DNA of 11,723 nt from Candidatus Pelagibacter sp. (GCA_013204495.1 JABMNQ010000109.1:1-11723), one strand, 5' to 3'; counted from the stretch's first letter, positions 1 to 7,408 are shown. Notes: generated by a model from the letters alone, not told the origin. Program-made: numbers and translations.

Positions 1-29
1 AAAAATATGCTTTGAATGGCAAGTAATAT

Positions 30-1040
30 ATGATAATAATAGTTGTTATTGGCGGGGGGGTTGTGGGTGGTCTATCGGCAATTAACTTAAAAGATAAAGG
101 GTTTCAAGTTACTATTCTTGATCAGTCTGAGATTGGGCAGGAATCCTCTTCGGCAGCCGCAGGAATATTATTTCCTTTATTACCATGGGATTATGACGAC
201 TCTATTTATCAGCTATGCATGAATAGCGACAGGTCATATGAATCCCTATCAAAACGTCTAATAGATGAAACTGGCTGTGATCCAGAGTTTAAGAAATCAG
301 GAATGTTGCTGAAACAAAAAAATGACAGGCAGTTAATGTCTGAGTGGTCAACAAGAAATAATTTTAATATTGAAGAAAGAAAATTAGACAATAACCCCTA
401 TTTTTATTTTCCTGAAGTTTGTCAGATAAGCCCCTCGAAATTAATGAAGGCGTTGAAAAAGTTAATGGTTAATTTAAAAATAGAGATTATTGAGAACTGT
501 AAGTTGACGCCGATAAAATCAGAAAATAAAAAAATATTCGAATGGCCGAGTAATAATAATCAATTAATTAGTGCAGACTTCTATGTCATTGCCACTGGAG
601 CATGGACAGGATTAATTCATCAAAAATTTTTGGACCATATATATCCAGTGAGAGGTCAGATGATTCAGTTTAAAAAAAATGATATAGAGCTACCCCATAT
701 TTTTTATGGGGATAATTCATATGTGCTCCAAAGAAAGGATGGCGTTATCCTTGCGGGAAGTACAAGAGAAAATGTTGGGTTTAGTAAGGCTATTAATCGA
801 GAGGCAATAAGTATGTTGCAAAAAAAAGCACAAAATTTAGTTCCTAAATTAAAAGACATTGAGTTAGAAAAACATTGGACGGGCTTTCGGCCAGGTACTA
901 ATGAGAACCTACCATTTATTATGAAAGACAATTTCTATGAAAATTTATTTATTAATTCCGGTCATTATCGTTATGGGATCACAATGGCACCAGAATCTGC
1001 AAATAGAATAACTGAATTAATAATGCAGGAAGGTGCTTAA
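30..1040 (+). CDS. thiO: ThiO-like FAD-dependent amine oxidase (glycine oxidase / DadA family)
   Basis: This 336-residue protein belongs to the DAO fold of FAD-dependent amino-acid oxidases. The ADP-binding Rossmann motif GGGVVG is at residues 8-13, followed by an acidic strand end near residue 30. The C-terminal half has the family signature W-x-G-F-R-P-x-T (Arg287) and a GHYRYGI motif (Arg314). The 27-residue spacing of these arginines matches the substrate-binding Arg302/Arg329 pair of Bacillus subtilis glycine oxidase. ThiO oxidises glycine to iminoglycine for thiamine thiazole synthesis in the cytoplasm. It is somewhat shorter than the roughly 369-residue Bacillus enzyme. No thiS/thiG is visible, so a related amino-acid dehydrogenase role remains possible. 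The start is the first in-frame ATG after an in-frame stop at 24-26, and no good Shine-Dalgarno is seen. A G7 tract (54-60) lies within the FAD motif. The next gene starts 4 nt downstream, indicating one operon. Confidence 0.75.
   Translation: MIIIVVIGGGVVGGLSAINLKDKGFQVTILDQSEIGQESSSAAAGILFPLLPWDYDDSIYQLCMNSDRSYESLSKRLIDETGCDPEFKKSGMLLKQKNDRQLMSEWSTRNNFNIEERKLDNNPYFYFPEVCQISPSKLMKALKKLMVNLKIEIIENCKLTPIKSENKKIFEWPSNNNQLISADFYVIATGAWTGLIHQKFLDHIYPVRGQMIQFKKNDIELPHIFYGDNSYVLQRKDGVILAGSTRENVGFSKAINREAISMLQKKAQNLVPKLKDIELEKHWTGFRPGTNENLPFIMKDNFYENLFINSGHYRYGITMAPESANRITELIMQEGA
1027..1033 (+). promoter_or_regulatory. Ribosome binding site that fixes the ELM1-family start
   Basis: AGGAAGG lies inside the last codons of the thiO-like gene, 11 nt before the ATG at 1045. 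A GTG at 1033 in the same frame would overlap this site and the preceding gene, so ATG 1045 is the better start. It adds only four codons' difference. Confidence 0.6.
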
Positions 1041-1044
1041 TAGC

Positions 1045-1950
1045 ATGAAAATAAATCAAACGATCATATGGCGAATCACTGATCAAAAAAAAGGTCACGA
1101 TATACAATCATTATCGTTATGCAACTCACTCAAAAAGTTAGTTAAATGTGAAATTAATAGCTTAACAAGGGCACAGGCATGGATAAAGATTATCAAGTTT
1201 GTATTACGAAAAGATAAAATTCAAAGGCCTGTGCTTGTAGTTGCCGCTGGACACAGAACTCATTTAGTCGCATTTATGACTAAATTATTACTGAGAGCAA
1301 AATCCCTTGTAATAATGAAACCTACGTTACCTATTTATTTTTTTGATTTATGTTTAATTCCAAATCACGATAACCTTAGAAACAATAACAGCGTCAATGT
1401 AATTCGATTTCATGGAGCGCTTAATAATCTTAGAGATTTAGGACGGCATGATGAATTAAAGGGCTTAATATTAATCGGGGGGTCATCAAGGCACTTTAAT
1501 TGGAACAATGAATTCGTGATTCGACAAATTCTAGAAATTACAGAAGCAAATTTATCAATTCAATACAGTCTTACCAACTCCCCAAGAACACCAAAAGACT
1601 TCTATACTCAAATAAAAAATAAAAATATAACTAACCTTAATATTTTTAACTATTCAAATGTTCCAGATACATGGATCAAAGAAAAATTGTATGAATCTAA
1701 GAATGTTTGGGTTACAAAAGATTCTGTATCAATGATCTATGAATCATTAACGGCAGGTTGTGACGTTGGTATAATTGAATTAAAAGAAAAGGGGAATAAT
1801 AAAATTTATAAATCAGTTAATAATTTAATCGAACTAAAAATTGTAAGATTTTTTTCCAAAAAAATATATAAAAAAAGAAAAATAATATTTAACGAAACAG
1901 ATAGGTGTGCTGTATTAGTTAAATTAAAATTATTAAATAACAACCAATGA
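1045..1950 (+). CDS. ELM1-family protein (DUF1022, mitochondrial fission ELM1-like)
   Basis: This 301-residue protein carries the hallmarks of the ELM1/DUF1022 family (Pfam Mito_fiss_Elm1): AAGHRTH at residues 67-73, MKPTLP at 91-96, PNHD at 106-109, and the C-terminal TKDSVSM at 224-230 followed by E233 and a small-residue stretch. No signal peptide or membrane segment is seen. The plant member affects mitochondrial fission. The bacterial members have no settled biochemical role, but commonly sit in lipopolysaccharide clusters and are suspected to have a GT-B glycosyltransferase-like fold. Here the gene lies 4 nt after the thiO-like gene, and its TGA overlaps the ATG of a GT4 glycosyltransferase. 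This supports a role in surface-glycan synthesis by inference only. ATG 1045 is preferred to GTG 1033 because of the Shine-Dalgarno at 1027-1033. The C-terminus is strongly lysine-rich (residues 272-279), which could promote membrane association. Confidence 0.85.
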   Translation: MKINQTIIWRITDQKKGHDIQSLSLCNSLKKLVKCEINSLTRAQAWIKIIKFVLRKDKIQRPVLVVAAGHRTHLVAFMTKLLLRAKSLVIMKPTLPIYFFDLCLIPNHDNLRNNNSVNVIRFHGALNNLRDLGRHDELKGLILIGGSSRHFNWNNEFVIRQILEITEANLSIQYSLTNSPRTPKDFYTQIKNKNITNLNIFNYSNVPDTWIKEKLYESKNVWVTKDSVSMIYESLTAGCDVGIIELKEKGNNKIYKSVNNLIELKIVRFFSKKIYKKRKIIFNETDRCAVLVKLKLLNNNQ

Positions 1951-3065
1951 TTAAAAAAAGAAAACTTGTTGTTGCGCAAGTATTGCCTGAGCTTAATTAT
2001 GGTGGTGTAGAAAAAGGAACACTAGAGCTCGCAAGATTTTTAGTTGAAAGAGGGCATAAATCTATTATTATCTCGGGCGGTGGTAGGTTAGAAAAGGACC
2101 TTCACAATATTGGTAGCCACCACATTAATCTATCACTCGGAAATAAATCATTACTAACATTATTTTTAATCCCAAAACTTATAAAAGTATTAAGAAATTA
2201 TAAGGTAGATATCCTACATGCAAGATCGAGACTGCCTGCATGGATATGCTATATCACCCTTAAATTTGTACCAAAAAAAAATAGACCTATATTTGTTACA
2301 ACAGTCCATGGGTACAATTCTGTAAGTATGTACAGCTCAATAATGACAAAAGGAAAAAAAATCATTGTTGTATCAAATGGATTGTCTTCCTATATAAAAT
2401 CAAATTATAAAATTGATGCGAATAAAATTAACGTCATTTATAGGGGGGTTAATTCAGATAATTATCCATACGGGTATAAGCCAAATTTGAAATGGATAAC
2501 ATTATGGAATAACGAATTTCCTCAGACGGTAAATAAAATAATTTTAACCCTACCTGGACGCCTAACAGAAAGAAAAGGACATGAGGATTTTATAAGACTA
2601 TTATCAACTCTTACGAAAAAATACAAAAATATTCACGGATTAATAGTTGGCGATAGTAACAAAAAGAATTATAAGACAAAGTTACAAAATATGATTGTAA
2701 GCTATAACCTATCAGCCTATATAAGCTTTACTGGGCATAGGGATGACATTAAGGAAATATTCGCTATTTCAGGAATTGTATACTCGCTCTCAGATAAGCC
2801 AGAAGCATTTGGTAGAACGGTAATCGAATCTATAAAGTTAGGTGTCCCAGTAATTGGTTATGATCATGGTGGGGTAGGCGAACAACTGGCTAAGATATTT
2901 AAAGAGGGAATTATAAGACACAAAGACCAAGATCTTCTTGAAAAGGTATCTGAGCAATTTATAATAAAAAGGCCAATTGTTAAAAAGACTAAATTATTTA
3001 ACCTACAAAATACACTGATTAAAACATTAAAACTTTATAGCGATATAGTCCTACTAAGAAATTGA
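1947..3065 (+). CDS. GT4-family glycosyltransferase (LPS/surface glycan)
   Basis: This 372-residue GT-B enzyme has the layout of glycosyltransferase family 4. The N-terminal domain opens with a hydrophobic strand and a NYGGVEKGTLELA loop (residues 17-29) typical of bacterial LPS-type GT4 proteins. The C-terminal donor-binding domain begins near residue 197 with LPGRLTERKG (202-211), whose Arg205 and Lys210 are expected to bind the nucleotide diphosphate. The retaining-enzyme EX7E motif is Glu286 to Glu294. It should transfer a sugar from a nucleotide donor onto the growing core or O-chain at the inner face of the cytoplasmic membrane. Donor and acceptor cannot be read from the sequence. Its ATG overlaps the ELM1-family stop codon (ATGA), implying coupled translation. 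Its last 12 bases overlap the 3' end of the opposing GT4 gene. A G6 run is present at 2443-2448. Confidence 0.88.
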   Translation: MIKKRKLVVAQVLPELNYGGVEKGTLELARFLVERGHKSIIISGGGRLEKDLHNIGSHHINLSLGNKSLLTLFLIPKLIKVLRNYKVDILHARSRLPAWICYITLKFVPKKNRPIFVTTVHGYNSVSMYSSIMTKGKKIIVVSNGLSSYIKSNYKIDANKINVIYRGVNSDNYPYGYKPNLKWITLWNNEFPQTVNKIILTLPGRLTERKGHEDFIRLLSTLTKKYKNIHGLIVGDSNKKNYKTKLQNMIVSYNLSAYISFTGHRDDIKEIFAISGIVYSLSDKPEAFGRTVIESIKLGVPVIGYDHGGVGEQLAKIFKEGIIRHKDQDLLEKVSEQFIIKRPIVKKTKLFNLQNTLIKTLKLYSDIVLLRN

Positions 3066-4115
3066 AATTTTACGAAGTGATTTTATTAGTTGATTACTAA
3101 CATGCAATTGTGAAAAAAATCTATCAAAATTTCGTTTAGCAGACAAGCTTGATTTAGCTAAAAAAACTGTATTGTCAGCCAAACTTTTAACTGCTTTTGA
3201 TAGAGCAATAGAATCATTAGGTGGAATTTGAATTACCCCGCTATTTTTAGACATGAATGATGCGGGGTAAGCCAAACTTTTTCTAGTTATAATTGTTTTA
3301 CCACACGCCATTCCTTGGAAGACTTTATTGGGAATTACAGAGCTAGCCTTTAATGAGTCTCCAAATACCCCAAGAATAATATCAGCCTCGTTTATACGTT
3401 TAGGTAAATCCTCGTAGGATATAGACTTTTCAAATTGGATATTTTCAACTCCCTTAGCAATTTTTAGACAATTTTCATGTTCTGGACCATCTCCAAGCAT
3501 AGTCCATATAACATTATTATATTTAGAAAGTAACTTTGCAGCCTCAACGATTATATCAGCTCCATGGAGACCTATAAAACTACCGTAAAAAAGTACCTCA
3601 ATATAATTTTTTTGTATTAATTGAGTGTCTGGTTTAAATTTGTCGGTATCGGCACCAACATAAACAACGCTAAGTTTATCCTTGGGAACGTTTAAATATT
3701 TCTTGAATAAATTTAAATGAATTTCAGTGTCTGCCAACACTAGATCCGCATAACTAAATAAAGTAGATTCCCACTTTTTTAATTTTACAGATTTAATGCT
3801 ACTAATATTGTACTTAGAATTCTCCAAAATTTTTTTATTCCATGAACTAATTAAAGGATCAATAAGTAGAGGAATATTATTTTTCTTACACCATATGCTG
3901 GCACTTTTTATGTCCCTATGTCTAAAACAAGGCACCCAGACTAAATCTGGTTTTACAATATTTCTTAACCAGGCTTCGATATGACCTAATTTGGAAAGTT
4001 TCGGATAAAAGTCAATTATTTCAAAATCTAAATCTAGCAACAGCTTTCTTAATAATTGGTTACGAGAATAATGAATATTAGACCTGCCCCACCATAATAT
4101 TTTTTTAGCCACCAT
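3054..4115 (-). CDS. GT4-like glycosyltransferase, last gene of the ligase operon
   Basis: With the start at 4115 the product is 353 residues. It has a GT-B organisation: an N-terminal acceptor domain starting KKILWWGR, a VGADTDKF linker (residues 153-160), and a C-terminal donor domain starting near residue 172 (EVLFYGSFIGLHGADII). The region normally holding the EX7E motif reads IPNKVFQGMACGK (261-273), so the first Glu is not conserved, as in several divergent GT4/GT1 groups. The sugar specificity is unknown. A longer reading from 4211 adds 32 residues that lie wholly within the preceding heptosyltransferase gene and look unrelated to the fold. The shorter start has a clean AAGGA at 4121-4125 and overlaps the upstream gene by only 11 nt. 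It is third in an operon after the O-antigen ligase and GT9 genes, which points to outer-core or O-unit assembly. Confidence 0.85.
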   Translation of the reverse strand: MVAKKILWWGRSNIHYSRNQLLRKLLLDLDFEIIDFYPKLSKLGHIEAWLRNIVKPDLVWVPCFRHRDIKSASIWCKKNNIPLLIDPLISSWNKKILENSKYNISSIKSVKLKKWESTLFSYADLVLADTEIHLNLFKKYLNVPKDKLSVVYVGADTDKFKPDTQLIQKNYIEVLFYGSFIGLHGADIIVEAAKLLSKYNNVIWTMLGDGPEHENCLKIAKGVENIQFEKSISYEDLPKRINEADIILGVFGDSLKASSVIPNKVFQGMACGKTIITRKSLAYPASFMSKNSGVIQIPPNDSIALSKAVKSLADNTVFLAKSSLSAKRNFDRFFSQLHVSNQLIKSLRKISIS

Positions 4116-5217
4116 TAATTTCCTTAAAGAAAGGAAGGACCTTTTGTGCAGATAGCCCAAGCATGCAGGAGTGATGAGAGCAAATTTTCCTATAACAGCT
4201 TCTACATTCAATATCAGCCTGAATGGCAGTAATATTTGTGTTTATAGGTATAACCAAAGCTGGGTTTGTGGGGCCAGTGATTAAAAGAGTCGGAGTATTT
4301 GTACATGCAGCAAAATGTGCTGGACCAGTATCATTTGAAACTATCCATTTTGCTTTATCTAGTATTAATGGTAATTCAACGAGGTCAATTTTATTGCATA
4401 AGTTAATAATGTGTTCATCAAGTTGCGAAATTCTACGACATTCGGTCTCGTCGTCAGGACCACCTATAAGAATAATTTTTTCTGAAAATTTTTTTATTAA
4501 TAGAGATAGCTCAAAATAATTATTTACACCCCACCTTTTAAGCGCACCATTCTTATTGCTGCCACAAATGAATACTCCAAAATTCTTCTCAACTAATTGG
4601 TTTTGTTTAATAATAAAATTAACTTTTTTAATATTTTGTTGAGTCGTGTAAATCTTTGTTTTTTTTGATACAACCTTAATACCAACTGATTCAATAGCAT
4701 TTTTCATAATGTCAAAAGCATGTATATTTACTAGTTTTCTATAGTTTCTATTACCATAGGGAAAAATAGGATGGTTACCAAACAAAAAATTACTGTGAAA
4801 GTTCAGGTACTTGATAAATGTGATAAGGAGTCTACTTCGGTCGTTTGTTTGTAAGTCGAAGATTACATCGTACTTATTTTTATTACATATGCGTAACCAC
4901 TCAAAAATACCTTTCCATCCATATTTATGACTTTTGAAATCAACGTACCATTTTTGAGAAAATCTTTTGTCATTTTCGAAGATCGGCAACCATTGCTTGG
5001 AGGTATTTAAATGAATTTCCGCTTCAGGAAAGTGTTTGGCAATACTCTCAATAATAGGCAAGCTAATTACTATGTCACCCATACCTCCCCATTTTATAAT
5101 TAATACTTTTTTAATTAAGGATTTATCTAAAAAAATTTCAGTGTTGAATTTATAGTAAGAGTCTGTTATTTTTTTCTTAAACTTCAAGATTCTTTTAAAT
5201 AAAATAATGCTAGACAT
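4105..5217 (-). CDS. GT9-family heptosyltransferase (WaaC/WaaF/RfaQ type)
   Basis: This 370-residue member of glycosyltransferase family 9 is a GT-B enzyme that moves ADP-heptose (or a related sugar) onto the LPS core at the cytoplasmic side of the inner membrane. The N-terminal motif KWGGMGD (residues 42-48) holds Asp48, matching the catalytic Asp near the N-terminus of WaaC/WaaF. The donor-domain motif SNDTGPAH (294-301) holds Asp296. A basic, hydrophobic extension of about 36 residues precedes the first strand and may help membrane association. The C-terminus has four cysteines in a CX2CX4CX4C pattern (Cys338, 341, 346, 351), seen in a subset of GT9 proteins. The start overlaps the stop of the ligase gene by 8 nt, and its end overlaps the GT4-like gene by 11 nt, so translation is probably coupled. 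The Shine-Dalgarno is poor. Exact acceptor is unknown. Confidence 0.9.
   Translation of the reverse strand: MSSIILFKRILKFKKKITDSYYKFNTEIFLDKSLIKKVLIIKWGGMGDIVISLPIIESIAKHFPEAEIHLNTSKQWLPIFENDKRFSQKWYVDFKSHKYGWKGIFEWLRICNKNKYDVIFDLQTNDRSRLLITFIKYLNFHSNFLFGNHPIFPYGNRNYRKLVNIHAFDIMKNAIESVGIKVVSKKTKIYTTQQNIKKVNFIIKQNQLVEKNFGVFICGSNKNGALKRWGVNNYFELSLLIKKFSEKIILIGGPDDETECRRISQLDEHIINLCNKIDLVELPLILDKAKWIVSNDTGPAHFAACTNTPTLLITGPTNPALVIPINTNITAIQADIECRSCYRKICSHHSCMLGLSAQKVLPFFKEINGG
4121..4125 (-). promoter_or_regulatory. Ribosome binding site that fixes the GT4-like start at 4115
   Basis: On the minus strand AAGGA ends 5 nt before ATG (4115-4113). The site is inside the end of the upstream heptosyltransferase gene and favours the 353-residue product over a 385-residue reading. 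Confidence 0.7.
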
Positions 5218-6436
5218 TTTTTTCTGACTTACTAAGCATTAACACAAACCCTGTAACACACCAAATCATAGCTTCCATCCAATTATGACTGAAGCTATAT
5301 GCAGTCATAAAAGGGAAAAAACATAAATAAACTAGATTCAGTAAAAGAATAAATTGTGATATGTTTTTATTGTCTTTTATTAAATTAAAACAGAATTTTA
5401 ATATCTGATAAATTACAGCATAATAAAGGATTAGTCCAAGCACCCCTGTTTCAGCTAGGAGCCCTAAAGGTCTATTATGAGCATGAAGAATTTTGCCTAC
5501 GCCATCTACAACCTCAGGGCCATATAATGGATAAATATTTTTAAATTGATGTAATCCACCGCCAACAAGAGGATTTTCAAGCCAGCTATTTAGAGCCACT
5601 TTATATAAAATTCCATAATCAGAGGTAGAAAAATTAGTTAGCTTATCGAATGTTGAATAAAACATTCTATTAGTAATATTTTCGTCTATCAAAAAAAATA
5701 TTAATAATAAGGAAAAAACAAAAAAAATAGAAAAAAGCATAATTAGTTTAAAATATGGATGTTTATATAATAAGCTTGAACCTACTAAGATGGCTGAGGA
5801 TAGATATAAAATAAATGACATCCTTTCTCCAGTTATAAACACAGAGAAAAGGCCAATAATTATTAAGCTACATGCTATGAAAAGTTTTAAATTATTTGAT
5901 ATCAATACTCTATAAAAAAGAAATAAGGTTATTAGAAGAAATAGGTATCGTGTAATGAATATTCCGGGAACTGGGTTGTGTCTGAATGGACCGGTAAGCC
6001 TAACAATATCATATGCCGGAAACCCAAAAATATCATACCGAAATATATACTGATACCAAACGTCAAAAATAACAAAGAAAATTGTGAATGAAAGTGACCA
6101 TAAAAATAATTTATAATATCTTCTGTTACTAAATAATATTGATATGGCTAGAGCGAATAGTGGCCACCTTATAATGCTTAAGGCATAAAAAAAAGTATTG
6201 GTTGGATTAACACTAAAAAAAGTATTAATAGTTAAAAGATAAATCCAAAAAATAATAAAATATTGAAACCATTTTTCCTTGAGCCAATGAAAGTCTTTTT
6301 TCTTATAAGAGTAGTATAAAAAAAATAAAGAAACTGAAACTACCATAAGATCAGCTGTTGTTCTGGAAATGATTAAAAAAGGAGCTAATATTAGCACCAC
6401 AAATGTGCTGATATTCTCAATAGTTAGGAATTTCAC
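5210..6436 (-). CDS. O-antigen ligase/polymerase family membrane protein (WaaL/Wzy_C)
   Basis: This 408-residue polytopic inner-membrane protein has about ten to twelve hydrophobic segments and the Wzy_C domain. The conserved ITGERMSF stretch (residues 201-208, Arg205) is followed by a long periplasmic loop (roughly 250-325) ending in HAHNRPLGLLAETG (318-331). The loop arginine/histidine chemistry of WaaL ligases is thus represented by Arg205 and His320 (assignment by motif, not alignment). Such proteins join undecaprenyl-linked O-chain to the lipid A core, or polymerise O-units, on the periplasmic side. Sequence alone does not separate ligase from polymerase. Start is GTG at 6436, preceded by AAGGTG at 6441-6446. 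The nearby ATG at 6438 is in another frame and stops at once (ATGTGA). It is the first gene of a minus-strand operon whose next genes are GT9 and GT4 transferases. Confidence 0.87.
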   Translation of the reverse strand: MKFLTIENISTFVVLILAPFLIISRTTADLMVVSVSLFFLYYSYKKKDFHWLKEKWFQYFIIFWIYLLTINTFFSVNPTNTFFYALSIIRWPLFALAISILFSNRRYYKLFLWSLSFTIFFVIFDVWYQYIFRYDIFGFPAYDIVRLTGPFRHNPVPGIFITRYLFLLITLFLFYRVLISNNLKLFIACSLIIIGLFSVFITGERMSFILYLSSAILVGSSLLYKHPYFKLIMLFSIFFVFSLLLIFFLIDENITNRMFYSTFDKLTNFSTSDYGILYKVALNSWLENPLVGGGLHQFKNIYPLYGPEVVDGVGKILHAHNRPLGLLAETGVLGLILYYAVIYQILKFCFNLIKDNKNISQFILLLNLVYLCFFPFMTAYSFSHNWMEAMIWCVTGFVLMLSKSEKNV

Positions 6437-6532
6437 ATTGCACCTTTATTGGTAATTATTTAATGGTAATATTAACCTAATTTTGTTTGTGAGTTTATAA
6501 ATGATAACTATTATTAATATCTTATTAAAAAA
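6437..6532. promoter_or_regulatory. Divergent intergenic region between ligase operon and acyltransferase operon
   Basis: This 96-bp, very A+T-rich gap should contain promoters for both directions. On the plus strand the best candidate is TTAACC (6472-6477), an 18-bp spacer and TATAAA (6496-6501), predicting a start near 6508 and a leader of about 25 nt. On the minus strand AAGGTG at 6441-6446 is the ribosome binding site of the ligase gene, 4 nt before GTG 6436. I see no convincing minus-strand -35/-10 pair. The base composition makes chance matches likely. Confidence 0.4.
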
Positions 6533-7387
6533 TTGCTAAAAAAAATAATTTTCTTGATTATAAATTTAGTTCTATCCAAAGTATCATTAAGGGTAATTCA
6601 TAATATTGGGCATCTTACGGGTAAGATTTATTTTCTTTTAAATAGAAACCAAAAAACTACACTTAAAAATAATCTAATAATTACAAAGCTATTCAAAAAT
6701 CCAAGGGATCTTGAAGCTGCTGTTAATAGAAATATTTCTGAAATTGGTAAAACTTTTATTGAAAGTTTTGCAATATGGGCATCTCCTCACTCCAGAGTTT
6801 TGAGTTGGATTCGTGAGATTCAGGGTGAAAACTGCATTAAAAGAGCTATAGTTAAAGGTAAGGGCATAATTTTTCTCACGCCACATTTGGGCTGCTATGA
6901 AATTACATCAGTATATTATGGGAGCAAAAACCCTATTACGATTCTATATAGGATAGCAAGGAAGCCGTGGATGAATGAAATTATCGATATAGGGAGATCG
7001 AAGGGATTGGTCAAATTAGCCCCAACAACTAATGCAGGAATAAAGAAATTGTTATATGCCCTTAATAATAACGAGGCAATTGGTATTTTGCCAGACCAAG
7101 TTGCAGACAAAGGACAGGGAGTATGGGCTAATTTTTTTGGTAGGAAATCATATACCATGATATTGGCTCAGCGCTTGGCTGAAAAAACTGGCGCAACTGT
7201 AATACTTGCTTACGCAGAGAGACTCTCTGATAGTTCTGGATTTATAATTCATTGTAAAGAGATTACAAATAAGGATTACCATAAGGCTCAAGACCTTAAT
7301 GATAATTTAGAAAAAATAATAAGAAAAATTCCCTTACAATATTTATGGAGTTACGATAAGTTTAGGCGGCTTCAAAAAAATAAATAA
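6533..7387 (+). CDS. Lipid A biosynthesis acyltransferase family (LpxL/HtrB-like)
   Basis: This 284-residue protein of the LpxL/LpxM/HtrB family transfers an acyl chain from acyl-ACP to lipid A or a related lysolipid at the inner membrane. A hydrophobic N-terminal anchor (residues 4-20) leads into the family-typical SLRVIHNIGHLTGKIYFLL region. The catalytic HX4E motif is HLGCYE (His118, Glu123). The substrate-site motif GILPDQ is at 184-189, and the C-terminal YLWSYDKFRR resembles the family's WxxxRF ending. The C-Y pair replaces the usual N-W inside HX4E, so the acceptor may differ from classical Kdo2-lipid A. The only reasonable in-frame start is TTG at 6533, without a Shine-Dalgarno. An ATG at 6501 lies in another frame and would join through a -1 slip in the A run (see finding). 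Length is a little under the usual 290-320. It precedes a GT9 gene by 21 nt. Confidence 0.83.
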   Translation: MLKKIIFLIINLVLSKVSLRVIHNIGHLTGKIYFLLNRNQKTTLKNNLIITKLFKNPRDLEAAVNRNISEIGKTFIESFAIWASPHSRVLSWIREIQGENCIKRAIVKGKGIIFLTPHLGCYEITSVYYGSKNPITILYRIARKPWMNEIIDIGRSKGLVKLAPTTNAGIKKLLYALNNNEAIGILPDQVADKGQGVWANFFGRKSYTMILAQRLAEKTGATVILAYAERLSDSSGFIIHCKEITNKDYHKAQDLNDNLEKIIRKIPLQYLWSYDKFRRLQKNK

Positions 7388-7408
7388 CTTTATGATCTAA
7401 CAGCGGCC

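Noticed and set aside
3..26. Possible tail of an upstream gene (KYALNGK followed by TAA at 24-26)
   Set aside because: Only seven codons are visible and the other two frames are equally unconstrained, so gene identity cannot be supported.
1033..1044. GTG start for the ELM1-family gene, adding four residues
   Set aside because: It sits on the Shine-Dalgarno that serves ATG 1045 and would overlap the thiO-like gene; family members start close to ATG 1045.
4116..4211. Longer start of the minus-strand GT4-like gene (32 extra residues)
   Set aside because: The added part lies entirely in the coding end of the heptosyltransferase, while AAGGA at 4121-4125 serves the shorter start.
3796..4519. Open frames on the plus strand (62 and 98 codons) opposite the two minus-strand transferase genes
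   Set aside because: They mirror well-supported genes with clear motifs and have no family resemblance or ribosome sites of their own.
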